Shown here: positions 25,021 to 33,215 of the stretch, piece after piece
Layout of the letters: every line of letters begins with the position of its first letter
Position numbering within the stretch: the stretch's first letter is position 1
DNA from: Desulforamulus ferrireducens
GTDB taxonomy: Bacteria; Bacillota; Desulfotomaculia; Desulfotomaculales; Desulfotomaculaceae
Assembly (NCBI RefSeq): GCF_002005145.1
Contig: NZ_CP019698.1
Location: 2,790,001 to 2,854,000, forward strand
Direction of reading: 5' to 3'
Length of the DNA stretch: 64,000 nucleotides
Notes under the pieces: model-generated
The model's database searches: none
Seen by the model: only the letters and a program-made list of their open reading frames with translations
Told to the model about the DNA's origin: nothing
Program-made: the position numbers and the translations under genes

Positions 25021-25962
25021 TTGAGAGGAACCTGGGTGCTTCTTACTGGAATTCTGCTGACAACTCTTGTTTTATTCCCGGTTTTGCCTGTCCAAGCAGA
25101 GGAGGAGCTTTGCTGTCCGGTTAATGAAGATATTGAGCGAACCCTGTATCCTGCCAATCCCCCCTTGCAGGGTGAAGATGTAAAAAATCTTCAGGCTGAA
25201 TTAAAGGCTCTCAATTATTATGATGGACCCATTAATGGTGTATATGGGGTTCTTACTCAACAGGCTGTGCTGAAATATCAAAGGAATCAGCAGTTAAAGG
25301 AAGACGGCATTGTTACCTGGCAGGTTTGGCATTCATTGGCTAAAAATCTGGAACAGCCCGTTGCAAAAACAAATCAATTACCGCCACCCACCGGGGAATT
25401 GGCCATCATTGTTGATACCACCAAAAGAAAACTGACAGTCCTTGCCGATGGTAAGCCCTACAAACAATTTAATGTGGCCTGCGGTAAACCAAGTACCCCT
25501 TCACCTGTGGGAACCTGGAAAGTAGTCCACAAAGCCACCAATTGGGGTACCGGTTTTGGTAGCCGCTGGCTGGGTTTAAATGTACCCTGGGGAAAATATG
25601 GTATTCACGGTACCAACAAACCCTTTTCCATTGGTAGTTATGCCAGTCACGGTTGTATCCGTATGCACAATTCCTCCGTTGAACAGCTTTATTCCTGGAT
25701 TCCCAAGGGTACTCCGGTATACATCATTGGCAGTCCCTTTGGCGTGCCAGGTCAAGGTCATAAGCGTCTGGTCAGGGGGGATCGTGGCTCAGATGTCTTT
25801 GAAGTGCAACGAACTTTAAAAAGGTTAGGCTATTATGATGCTAACATAGATGGTATCTTTGGTTACGGCTTGGAAACTGCCATCAAGAAATTTCGCAAAG
25901 CTAATGGGTTACCCATGGATAATTGTGTAGATCGCAAAATGTATGAAGCCTTGGGATTATAA
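25021..25962 (+). CDS. L,D-transpeptidase with two peptidoglycan-binding domains
   Basis: 313 residues: a signal peptide (VLLTGILLTTLVLFPVLPVQA), a PG_binding_1 domain (about 50-105), the YkuD catalytic domain (about 125-235) with HGCIRMHN (Cys212), and a second PG_binding_1 domain (about 250-310). It forms or exchanges 3-3 peptide cross-links or attaches proteins to the wall; in spore formers such enzymes often act on spore or vegetative wall. I chose TTG behind GGAGGG rather than the ATG six codons upstream, which lacks a ribosome site. It is divergent from the SH3-amidase. Confidence 0.92.
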   Translation: MRGTWVLLTGILLTTLVLFPVLPVQAEEELCCPVNEDIERTLYPANPPLQGEDVKNLQAELKALNYYDGPINGVYGVLTQQAVLKYQRNQQLKEDGIVTWQVWHSLAKNLEQPVAKTNQLPPPTGELAIIVDTTKRKLTVLADGKPYKQFNVACGKPSTPSPVGTWKVVHKATNWGTGFGSRWLGLNVPWGKYGIHGTNKPFSIGSYASHGCIRMHNSSVEQLYSWIPKGTPVYIIGSPFGVPGQGHKRLVRGDRGSDVFEVQRTLKRLGYYDANIDGIFGYGLETAIKKFRKANGLPMDNCVDRKMYEALGL

Positions 25963-26065
25963 GTAGCTACCAGCCGTATTAACCATAACCGACTTAATCC
26001 AGCTTATTCCAGTATTTTATAATTCATCTGGGTTTAACCCTCTGTGGCGGCAAACGGCTGGTTTG

Positions 26066-27022
26066 CTAACCCAGTTTCCCTACTTGCTCGGTCGGCCTTG
26101 GCAGTAAATCCCGCCGCAGCTTAACTACCTTCGGCTGCCAAGCCAACTGCTGTAATAGGGTTATATAGTCTTCAGGAGTTGTTTCCGTCCAGGCTTTGTT
26201 AAGAAGCGTCACAAATACCGCTTCCATGACATTGGTGCCAAAGGTGCGGCCTTGAAATTGTGGGGTTGTGGTAACCAACATACCAGCCCCTCGATCCATC
26301 AGTATTTCCAGATCCTCCCGGGTAGTGGTGTTGGTGAGAATTAATTGACCATTTAGTTGTTCGGGCAGGTACTTGCGAATATAGTGAAAATCCCCTGCCA
26401 CAATATGGGCCTCTTGATAATATCTGGCATATTTATTGCTGTTAGTGTGGGCTTGCTTATCCTGTTTGGGGCCGGTGGGATAAAGGTATTGGAAGGGTAA
26501 GCGGGAGATAATTGGCATTAGTTTGTTTGCAATGGCCTGCAATTTATCCAATCGATAAATGGGTAGAGGAATTCCCAGGGCAAACATCAAGTCACCCAGG
26601 GTCAGATGGCAACCACTTTCTACTAAAGCTTCAGCCATGCCAAAGCGATCCATGGCGCTGACCATTAATACCCGATCACCGGCCTTAATCAGACCCTGGC
26701 CAGCCAAATACTTCACGGCCTGCCTCTCCAGAGTATTTTTTAAACCGCTGCCATCCACCACCGGTGTGATTTTGACAGTCTCCAGCAGTTTCAACCCATC
26801 CTGCAGAGTATATCTTTGCTTGCTGGCATATAAGTAAACATCTATGCCACCCAAACCAATGGCATCCACCTTACCATCCAGTTCCTTAAGCAGCTTAACG
26901 GCCTTTTGGATGTCCCCGTCCGTTCCAATGCGGCTAATCTCAAAATCCTCTCCCAGTAGTTGAACCTGCACACTATGATCCCGCTTGGCGGAGCCCAGGC
27001 TAACACTGACAACTCTTTTCAC
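26066..27022 (-). CDS. conserved protein of the family annotated 'quinate 5-dehydrogenase'
   Basis: 318 residues, soluble, opening RVVSVSLGSAKRDHSVQVQLLGE, with GIGGIDVYL-like (IGLGGIDVYLYASKQRY) and ITNTTTREDLEILMDRGAGMLVTTTPQFQGR stretches. I recall homologues in Peptococcaceae carrying the label quinate 5-dehydrogenase, but I see neither the shikimate-dehydrogenase substrate motif nor a clean dinucleotide-binding glycine loop apart from weak candidates, so the label may be transferred without proof. No pathway partners flank it. Treat it as a conserved protein of unknown function. Confidence 0.5.
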   Translation of the reverse strand: MKRVVSVSLGSAKRDHSVQVQLLGEDFEISRIGTDGDIQKAVKLLKELDGKVDAIGLGGIDVYLYASKQRYTLQDGLKLLETVKITPVVDGSGLKNTLERQAVKYLAGQGLIKAGDRVLMVSAMDRFGMAEALVESGCHLTLGDLMFALGIPLPIYRLDKLQAIANKLMPIISRLPFQYLYPTGPKQDKQAHTNSNKYARYYQEAHIVAGDFHYIRKYLPEQLNGQLILTNTTTREDLEILMDRGAGMLVTTTPQFQGRTFGTNVMEAVFVTLLNKAWTETTPEDYITLLQQLAWQPKVVKLRRDLLPRPTEQVGKLG

Positions 27023-27080
27023 GCCATCTCCTCCGATAGTTCATGCTTTACCGCCATTTTAACCAAATTTAGGCCATTTT

Positions 27081-27109
27081 AAAAGGACCGTCCACTTAAC
27101 GGTCCTTTT
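27081..27109 (-). terminator. terminator overlapping the stop of the 58-residue gene
   Basis: A 10-bp perfect stem (AAAAGGACCG/CGGTCCTTTT). The TAA stop of the upstream small gene lies in its 9-nt loop, so the last codons form one arm of the hairpin. A run of T follows on the minus strand. Confidence 0.88.
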
Positions 27110-27272
27110 GTGTGATGGTAATATCCTCCTTTTCCAACAAGGCTAGTGCTTCTTCATACCCATCAATGTATCCTGATTTGAAAGCACCAATTTGGGCATC
27201 CGAGAAGGCAATTTTATTTTGTCCCTTAGTGGGGGCAGTAACCTCCACCAGATCTTTGACCTCTTTTTCCAT
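27096..27272 (-). CDS. small hypothetical protein (58 aa)
   Basis: A soluble 58-residue protein with an acidic N-terminus (EKEVKDLVEVTAP) and the stretch IAFSDAQIGAFKSGYIDGYEEALALLEKE. I do not recognise the family. The ATG is chosen for a GGAGTGGG ribosome site; 22 upstream codons overlap the preceding gene. It follows the YflT-like stress gene by 19 bp and ends inside its own terminator, so the two form a short operon. Confidence 0.6.
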   Translation of the reverse strand: MEKEVKDLVEVTAPTKGQNKIAFSDAQIGAFKSGYIDGYEEALALLEKEDITITQKDR

Positions 27273-27291
27273 GTAACCCACTCCCCAAAAT

Positions 27292-27684
27292 CTATAGAGA
27301 ACCACCGTGTCGCTCCAATACACGGGCAACTTGGTCACCCAATTCGTCAGTGGTGACCGCCGTAACTAAAAAGGATTTTCCACCGGCAACTCCGTAATTA
27401 TCCGCGGCCATGGCATAATTGGCAGGATCAGCCCCCATTAGCACCCGAGTATCGGCATTCATCAGCCGGCTGGTATTGTCAGAAAACATGGTTAAACCGG
27501 TAAGGGTTTCTGCATTATTAAGTGGATTATTCAGTTCACTATTGGTTGAGACCCCGTAACGGGATATGCGATCAACGGATACATCCTGGATGCCCATTTG
27601 CTTTAATTCATTGGCAGCTGCCTCTGCTTTAGTACTGGACGGAAAGTAAGCCAGTAAAGAACGCATCCCTCGAGGTAATGTCAT
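27292..27684 (-). CDS. YflT/GSP17M-like stress-type domain protein
   Basis: A 130-residue protein with an N-terminal YFPSSTKAEAAANELKQMGIQDVSVDRIS segment that matches the alpha-beta domain of general stress proteins of the YflT/GSP17M type, and a C-terminal GGKSFLVTAVTTDELGDQVARVLERHGG segment that looks like a second such repeat. The middle (STNSELNNPLNNAETL) is Asn-rich and probably disordered. A GGGGGG ribosome site precedes the ATG. Function unknown; homologues are often envelope or desiccation stress proteins. Confidence 0.55.
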   Translation of the reverse strand: MTLPRGMRSLLAYFPSSTKAEAAANELKQMGIQDVSVDRISRYGVSTNSELNNPLNNAETLTGLTMFSDNTSRLMNADTRVLMGADPANYAMAADNYGVAGGKSFLVTAVTTDELGDQVARVLERHGGSL

Positions 27685-27867
27685 GTTAAAGCCCCCCTTT
27701 TTCTATATTGTTCCCTATTAAAATAACTTTACGCTATTTTTAATATTTTTCTTGAGACAAAAGAAGGATTTAACACGTCTATATAAAGAAGTAAGGTTTT
27801 AGGTAATCTGTTTAACCATAGGTTATCGCTAATTAATTGGTAAAAAAAATCACAAGGAGGTATTATG

Positions 27868-29208
27868 ATGTTGAAACGTAGCTTTGCATTGATATGTTCG
27901 CTGGCTTTATTATTGTGCTTAATTACTTCCCCTGCACTGGCGGGTGAACTGCAGGATTCCCTGCTGCAAAGGGTAGAACAACCCACCAAACAGTTAACCA
28001 GGGCTGAGTTTGTCTCCCTGCTGGCCCAAGCAGCTTCCTTACCAGCCCCTGGGTATAGTGTAACAATCCCTGCAGAGGTACCTGCGGACGCTTGGTATGC
28101 TGATGATTTAAAAGCCGCCTTGGCCGCCGGCATCTATAACGGTGCAACTCCCAACCAACCCGTCACCAAAGCCCAAGCCATAACCTTTATTAGTCGGGTA
28201 TTGGGAACTCCCGGCGAAGAGGCTCCCGCAGTGCCAGCACCAGAAGCTGCAAAAAACCATTGGTCCTACGTACCCTACTCCTGGTTGTATAAAGATGGTA
28301 TTGTGGATGCTTCCTTTAACTTGGAAGGACATCTTACTGCTACCGAAGGTGCTACACTGTTAGATAAAACCTTTGGCACAGCCCAGGAAGCTAAAGATAT
28401 TGTAGAAAAAAGTCAGGTTGCCCATTTAAATACTAAAACCATGCGTACCAACGGCGATGTTAGCCTTAGCATTAAGCCTAATCCTGCCGTACCGGTCCAA
28501 GACATGCCGGCCAACCTGGGTATGAAGGCCTCCTTTGTCCAGGAAGTTAATTACGATCAGGGAATATCCCAAAAATTCTCCATGACCATAAGCGGGTTGC
28601 CTGTACCCCCCATTGAAATGGAGCAATACATGGTCAGCGAGGGTGTTTATATGAAAATGCCCAATATGCAAACCGGTCAGGCTGAATGGTTGAAAATGCC
28701 CGCCAGTATGTTCCCTGATATCACTGAAATGATGAAACAACAGTCCCAGTATATAAAGATTTCTAAGGAACTGGATCAATATTTCCGCTATCGTTTGGTC
28801 GGAGAAAAGAAAATTGGTGATAAAACCTATTACGAGATATCCTTATACGGTCGTATTCCCGATCTAACCCAGTTCATGAAATTATTTAGCGGCCAAATGG
28901 GTCTTACCCCGGAAGTTATGAAAAGTTTTGAGCAATCTGGTAAACTAATTAAGGATCTCTATTTAACAGGTACCACGTTAATAAATAAAGATACCGATCT
29001 AACAGAAAAACAAACTATGACTATGCTGGTAACCTTAGCAGATGAATTTGAAGGCCAGCCCGTACCCTTAAAATCCTTTTACGGCAACTTCAATTGCGCC
29101 TTTAAGGATTATGGTACGGAGATAAATATTACCTTACCCGAAGGTGCTGCCAATGCACAGGAAGTGCCCGTAGCGCCTGCCGCAGTTCCTGCAACCCCAG
29201 CTAATTAA
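27868..29208 (+). CDS. exported protein with SLH-like region and DUF6612-like domain
   Basis: About 446 residues: signal peptide (SFALICSLALLLCLITSPALA), an S-layer-homology-like region (about 40-165; LTRAEFVSLLAQA, ADDLKAALAAGIYNGATPNQPVTKAQAITFISRVL) and a beta-rich domain (about 185-430; EYMVSEGVYMKMP-like strands, YRLVGEKKIGDKTYYEISLYG) resembling the DUF6612/LppX-like lipoprotein fold. It ends in an Ala-Pro-Val-rich tail. SLH segments bind secondary wall polymers. Two adjacent ATGs exist; the second has better spacing from AAGGAGG. A strong terminator follows. Confidence 0.75.
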   Translation: MLKRSFALICSLALLLCLITSPALAGELQDSLLQRVEQPTKQLTRAEFVSLLAQAASLPAPGYSVTIPAEVPADAWYADDLKAALAAGIYNGATPNQPVTKAQAITFISRVLGTPGEEAPAVPAPEAAKNHWSYVPYSWLYKDGIVDASFNLEGHLTATEGATLLDKTFGTAQEAKDIVEKSQVAHLNTKTMRTNGDVSLSIKPNPAVPVQDMPANLGMKASFVQEVNYDQGISQKFSMTISGLPVPPIEMEQYMVSEGVYMKMPNMQTGQAEWLKMPASMFPDITEMMKQQSQYIKISKELDQYFRYRLVGEKKIGDKTYYEISLYGRIPDLTQFMKLFSGQMGLTPEVMKSFEQSGKLIKDLYLTGTTLINKDTDLTEKQTMTMLVTLADEFEGQPVPLKSFYGNFNCAFKDYGTEINITLPEGAANAQEVPVAPAAVPATPAN

Positions 29209-29219
29209 AACTAGAGTAC

Positions 29220-29262
29220 AGTAAGTGTCGCAAAACTACGGTAATGCGGCACTTACTTTTTT
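29220..29262 (+). terminator. terminator of the SLH gene, copy B of the conserved-core hairpin family
   Basis: An 8-bp outer stem (AGTAAGTG/CACTTACT) continues into TCGCA/TGCGG, with loop AAACTACGGTAA, then a TTTTTT run. The core matches the hairpins near 2.2 and 56.1 kb while the outer arm differs. Confidence 0.92.
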
Positions 29263-29386
29263 AGGCCGATGTACGAGAGCACGTTGCACATCATCCCTAA
29301 ATTGCCCAACAGCCCTTTTCTTATGGCTAGCCTTGGCTAATTTATGGTAAACTTAGGTAACAGAATTGCTACGGGAGGTGGCTTTT

Positions 29387-29719
29387 ATGAATCAGGAGAA
29401 TAGCCCTTCATTAGAACAATTTCTTTTGGTTGCTTTAATTGATATTTATCGGGGACTGGATGTAAAATTACCCGCCGACCTTGACCAACAAGCACAAAGC
29501 ACGATACTTAAGGATGTACTTTCCTCGGCTATTTCCTTTGCCGAGAAGGACGAAAGCAGACAAATAATAAGCAATGAGTTGTATCAATGTGCCAAGGAGG
29601 GTGGTACTCTGGAGCAGCAAAAGGAGTTAATCCAAAGGCAGAGTCCCGATGTAATTAATGCTAAGACAGTGGCGGCGGCCCATTTGTTAAAAATTATTAA
29701 TAAAGAAAAAGGTATGTAA
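29387..29719 (+). CDS. hypothetical helical protein (110 aa)
   Basis: A soluble, mostly helical protein of 110 residues (FLLVALIDIYRGLDVKLPADL, then LSSAISFAEKDESRQIISNEL and AKTVAAAHLLKIINKEKGM). I do not recognise it. The ATG follows GGGAGGTGG; a seven-codon longer frame has no ribosome site. It stands alone between a terminator and the convergent CAP gene. Codon use is like that of its neighbours. Confidence 0.65.
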   Translation: MNQENSPSLEQFLLVALIDIYRGLDVKLPADLDQQAQSTILKDVLSSAISFAEKDESRQIISNELYQCAKEGGTLEQQKELIQRQSPDVINAKTVAAAHLLKIINKEKGM

Positions 29720-29775
29720 GGAGTAACACCATTTAATAATTAGCCAAGTGTTGTCAGACTGCCCCTAGCAAAAAA

Positions 29776-29802
29776 AAGAGACACCTGTTGCAAGTGTCTC
29801 TT
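29776..29802 (-). terminator. terminator of the CAP-domain gene
   Basis: A 9-bp perfect stem (AAGAGACAC/GTGTCTCTT) lies just after the stop of the minus-strand gene, followed by a run of seven T on that strand. Confidence 0.9.
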
Positions 29803-29810
29803 ATTGCTTC

Positions 29811-30512
29811 CTAGCCGGTAAATTCCTGTACGTACATTTTGCCATAGGGGCCGCCCTCGATAACACCAACACCAACTTTGGTGTAATTGGCATTTAGAAT
29901 ATTTTTCCTGTGACTATCGGAATTCATCAGGTTAGTATGAGCGGTATTTACATTAGAAGCACCGGCCAAATTTTCCCCGGCATAACGATAAGTAATACCG
30001 TTGCTTTTCATTTGATCAAAGGGAGAACCGTAGGTGGGCGACTGATGACTGAAGTAATTGTTGTCCACCATATCTTTGGCTTTATCACGGGCAACTTTAG
30101 CTAGAGCAGCATCATAACTTAAAGGTTGCAAACCATTAGCAATACGCTCTTTGTTAATCAGGTTGATCATAGTTTGTTCATCAGAGGTATTGACTGTGGT
30201 ATTGGCATTATAATTATTGTTAACAGTTGTCTTGTTGTTTTGGTAGTTCTGGGTGGTTTGCTTGTAGGAAGTAGTATAGGAATTATTATAAATGGTGGTG
30301 TTGGATCTGTTGTTGTAATAAACGCTGGTATTACCTTTCTTAACAATGGTGCTTTGCTTAGCATACTGTTGGCTGGTGTAACTAGGCTTGTAGTTCCGAT
30401 AGACTGTAGTGTTAGAAGCCTCAGCGGAGCCGGCACCGGGGGCAGCTAGAGCCATCGCAAAGGCAAAGGCACCAACCACCAGAGCGGAAAACCATTTTGC
30501 TGTTGCTTTCAT
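29811..30512 (-). CDS. secreted CAP/SCP-domain protein with Asn-Thr-Tyr-rich linker
   Basis: 233 residues: signal peptide (ALVVGAFAFAMALAAPGAGSAEA), a strikingly low-complexity linker (about 33-108) of Asn, Thr, Tyr, Ser, Gln and Lys, and a C-terminal CAP domain (SCP/PR1, YkwD type) with LINKERIANGLQPLSYD, ARDKAKDMVDNNYFSHQSP, GENLAGA and SHRKNILN. CAP proteins with this layout are common in spore formers and some sit in the spore coat or germination apparatus; the biochemical role is unsettled. A candidate promoter lies about 50 bp upstream of the ATG. Confidence 0.9.
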   Translation of the reverse strand: MKATAKWFSALVVGAFAFAMALAAPGAGSAEASNTTVYRNYKPSYTSQQYAKQSTIVKKGNTSVYYNNRSNTTIYNNSYTTSYKQTTQNYQNNKTTVNNNYNANTTVNTSDEQTMINLINKERIANGLQPLSYDAALAKVARDKAKDMVDNNYFSHQSPTYGSPFDQMKSNGITYRYAGENLAGASNVNTAHTNLMNSDSHRKNILNANYTKVGVGVIEGGPYGKMYVQEFTG

Positions 30513-30560
30513 GTAAATCTCCTTTCGCTTTGGTTAATTCCACTTTATCAGTGGACTAGC

Positions 30561-30589
30561 TATATAGTAACTTTTCCGTAGTTTGTCTG
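30561..30589 (-). promoter_or_regulatory. possible promoter of the CAP-domain gene
   Basis: On the minus strand CAGACA (30589-30584), a 17-bp spacer and TATATA (30566-30561) form a moderate sigma-A-like pair. A CCACT/AGTGG hairpin (30540-30554) lies in the resulting leader. Confidence 0.35.
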
Positions 30590-30778
30590 ACAACCAACCA
30601 TATCCGGACTCAAGTCGTATCTAATTTGAATAATCGGAAAAACAAGATAAGATTCTGTGGCATGCAGCAAATAACTGGTAAATGGAATTTATTAAAATTG
30701 TAGGAATCACCCGTTACGTTTAACAAATTCTCCCGTCTAAGAGTGCAAGGATTGTATTTAATGAAAGGTGGAATTTTT

Positions 30779-31519
30779 ATGGAACAAGTTAATAGGGGGA
30801 AATATCTGGTCATCTGTGCTGCTCTATTGGCCGCAGCCCTGGTAGTCTGCTCGCTAATACTGGCTAACCCACTGGATAATTATGCTACCAGCAGAGCTGC
30901 CATTACCGTAACCGGTTCAGCCAAAAAACAGATTACCTCCGACCTGGCTGTGTGGCGCGGCTCTTTTTATCAAGAAAGTGTCAACTTGCAAGATGCTTAC
31001 ACCAATTTAAAAAGTGACCTGGCCAAGGTAAAATCCTATTTGGTAGAACAAGGTATTCCCGAGGAACAAATTGTGGTTTCTTCTATTACCACCATGCCTC
31101 AGTATATTTATAACCCTAATGGAATTAGCACCGGTCAAATTGCCAGCTACCGCTTAATGCAAAGCATTGAGGTTAAATCCAATGATGTACAGAAAATTGC
31201 CGCCATTGCCAGAGCTGCCACCGAGTTAATTGAAAAGGGTGTAATATTTGAGTCTATGCAGCCCGAGTATTTTTATACTAAACTAAACGATCTCAAGGTG
31301 GACATGCTGGCCGAAGCCACCAAGGATGCTAAACAACGGGCAGAAAAAATGGCCTCCAGCACAGGCAGCAAGATTGGCGCACTGAGGTCGGCCAGAATGG
31401 GAGTATTTCAGATTACACCGGTCAACTCTAACGATATTTCGGATTATGGTATCAACGATACCTCTTCCATCGAAAAAGAAATCACCGCCGTGGTTAATGT
31501 AGAGTTTGGGATAGAATAG
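30779..31519 (+). CDS. SIMPL-domain (DUF541) membrane-anchored protein
   Basis: 246 residues: an N-terminal membrane anchor or signal (LVICAALLAAALVVCSLILA), then a SIMPL domain (AAITVTGSAKKQITSDLAVWRGSF, with YRLMQSIEVKSNDVQKI and AKQRAEKMASSTGSKIG). SIMPL proteins are extracytoplasmic and of unclear function, linked to oxidative or envelope stress in other bacteria. Of three in-frame ATGs, the third has AAAGGTGG at the right distance. A terminator follows. Confidence 0.88.
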   Translation: MEQVNRGKYLVICAALLAAALVVCSLILANPLDNYATSRAAITVTGSAKKQITSDLAVWRGSFYQESVNLQDAYTNLKSDLAKVKSYLVEQGIPEEQIVVSSITTMPQYIYNPNGISTGQIASYRLMQSIEVKSNDVQKIAAIARAATELIEKGVIFESMQPEYFYTKLNDLKVDMLAEATKDAKQRAEKMASSTGSKIGALRSARMGVFQITPVNSNDISDYGINDTSSIEKEITAVVNVEFGIE

Positions 31520-31598
31520 CTATCCCATCAGCTAGTTAGGTAAAGTCAGACATATGCATCGAAAAAATCATATAGCTGTTGGCCTGGCCAAAAAGCAG

Positions 31599-31640
31599 AA
31601 GCAGGTAGCTGTCATAACCCAGCCTACCTGCTTTTTTGCT
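31599..31640. terminator. bidirectional terminator between the SIMPL and helicase genes
   Basis: A 10-bp stem (AAGCAGGTAG/CTACCTGCTT) with a 15-nt loop separates convergent genes; a TTTTTT run follows on the plus strand. Confidence 0.85.
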
Positions 31641-31655
31641 GCCTTTGCGCCACCG

Positions 31656-33215
31656 CTAAAACACCACTGCCACCTCGTCTCGGTCAATGACCCGGCGGAT
31701 TTCCCGCACCCGTTCCCGCAGGGCGGGGTTGCTGTGGGAAGCGTCATCAATTTGACGTAACAGATCGATAAGTCTTCTAATGATGGAAACTATGTCCCCC
31801 TCTTGCAAACTGGTATTTTCCAGGATGTAATCTATGCCCTGGCCGGTATACCAGGCGTGGGCAACAAAACCCGGTGTGGGTGCCCAAACAGCAAAATGGG
31901 GTGGTACTCCTGCCTCCAGTAGTTCTTCCTTTAACTGAACCACAGGCATAAAATCGTAGGGAGGGGTGGGTACAAACTCCCGACGGCCGGGAATATAATC
32001 AACCCCTGCCAGTATGCCTGCCACCACCTCTGGCGGATAATCCTCCAGGATGCCGGCGAAGGCCAACTCGGTGACAAAAATTTCCTGCACATGTAGTTCT
32101 AAAGCAAAGTTACCCCGGGGAAAGAACTCTCTGCCCTTAATGTAACCTAGGTTTTCCAAAATGCCCTTCACAAAATGATATTCGTGTATATATTTCTGCG
32201 ATTGTTGTTTAATAACATTCAGTTGTCCCACCAAACCGGCCCTTTGATAACCAAGGGCATCCAGTTCGTCCCGGGCATCGGCACAGACTTCGTGCAGACA
32301 GCGATGGTTATGCTGTCCGGCCAAGATTTGCTTAATCTCCTCCACCCGTTCAAGGGAACCGGGACGATTTTTATATTTTGAGGAACGTAAACGTTTCTGT
32401 TCCCGAATTAATTTGCGACGTTGCAGAGGACAAGCTGCTTCTCCCTTAAGGTCACAGAAGTGGCTTTGTACCAACTGATACCGTTGGTCCAGTTCACTTA
32501 GTAACTGCTTGATCTCACGTTCGGCACTTCTCTCCTGGTAGGCCGAGAAGTTTTGGGTTAAAAACCGATCTATTTCATCATCGGTCTTCCACTTTAAAAG
32601 GCTTAATACAGTATTAGGTGAGATGGCTAGCCGCCCATAGACGGATTCCACCTCCGACTCATCAAAGAAACCCGTCTGTTCAGGAAATTTATCATCAATT
32701 TTGATATAGACATGGCCCACCCGGTCAAAACCGCGGCGGCCGGCACGTCCTGCCATCTGAAAGAATTCCCGGTTCATCAGGGTTCTAAATTCTTTACCAT
32801 CCCACTTGCGGCAGGAATGAAAAATGGTGGTAGCCGCGGGGAAATTTACCCCTGCAGCAAAGGTTTCTGTGCAGAACAAGACCCAAAGCAGACGGTTCTC
32901 GTAAAGGCGTTCCACTAAATTCTTAAGCACCGGCGACAAGCCCGCATGATGATAACCAATACCCTGCTGTAGTAGCTTACGTAAAATACGACGGTGCCCC
33001 CGCTGGAAAATATCTGGATGTTCCTTTTCTGTTTCTTGAATGGCCTTGAGTACCTGCTCCTTTTCGTCATGGAATAAAAAGTCCCATTCCCGCCCTACTT
33101 CTGCCGCCAATTCCTCAGTACGTATTCGCCCGAAAACAAAATATAGTGCCGGCAGATGATCCTGCACCGCCTCAATAGCGATCGAGGGATTTTCTGCTTC
33201 TGCGCGCTCCACCAC
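31656..33215 (-). CDS. Ski2-like helicase, C-terminal part (second frame)
   Basis: Encodes the second RecA-like domain and C-terminal region of a Ski2/Mtr4-type DExH helicase: YHHAGLSPVLK, ETFAAGVNFPA (motif V region), QMAGRAGRRGFD (motif VI), then a long helical region ending in EIRRVIDRDEVAVVF. It is in a different frame from the N-terminal part. I place the start at GTG-GTG (33215), 9 nt after AGGAGGT; if instead ribosomes shift frame, there is no separate start. The frame stays open to 33365 but those upstream codons do not look coding. Together with the upstream gene it would make a full helicase of about 1,300 residues. Confidence 0.75.
   Translation of the reverse strand: MVERAEAENPSIAIEAVQDHLPALYFVFGRIRTEELAAEVGREWDFLFHDEKEQVLKAIQETEKEHPDIFQRGHRRILRKLLQQGIGYHHAGLSPVLKNLVERLYENRLLWVLFCTETFAAGVNFPAATTIFHSCRKWDGKEFRTLMNREFFQMAGRAGRRGFDRVGHVYIKIDDKFPEQTGFFDESEVESVYGRLAISPNTVLSLLKWKTDDEIDRFLTQNFSAYQERSAEREIKQLLSELDQRYQLVQSHFCDLKGEAACPLQRRKLIREQKRLRSSKYKNRPGSLERVEEIKQILAGQHNHRCLHEVCADARDELDALGYQRAGLVGQLNVIKQQSQKYIHEYHFVKGILENLGYIKGREFFPRGNFALELHVQEIFVTELAFAGILEDYPPEVVAGILAGVDYIPGRREFVPTPPYDFMPVVQLKEELLEAGVPPHFAVWAPTPGFVAHAWYTGQGIDYILENTSLQEGDIVSIIRRLIDLLRQIDDASHSNPALRERVREIRRVIDRDEVAVVF

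Noticed and set aside
29226-29260. Reading the three similar hairpins as REP or IS termini
   Set aside because: Each lies at the 3' end of a gene with a T-run, the outer arms differ and no transposase or target duplication is present; a terminator-associated family explains them better.
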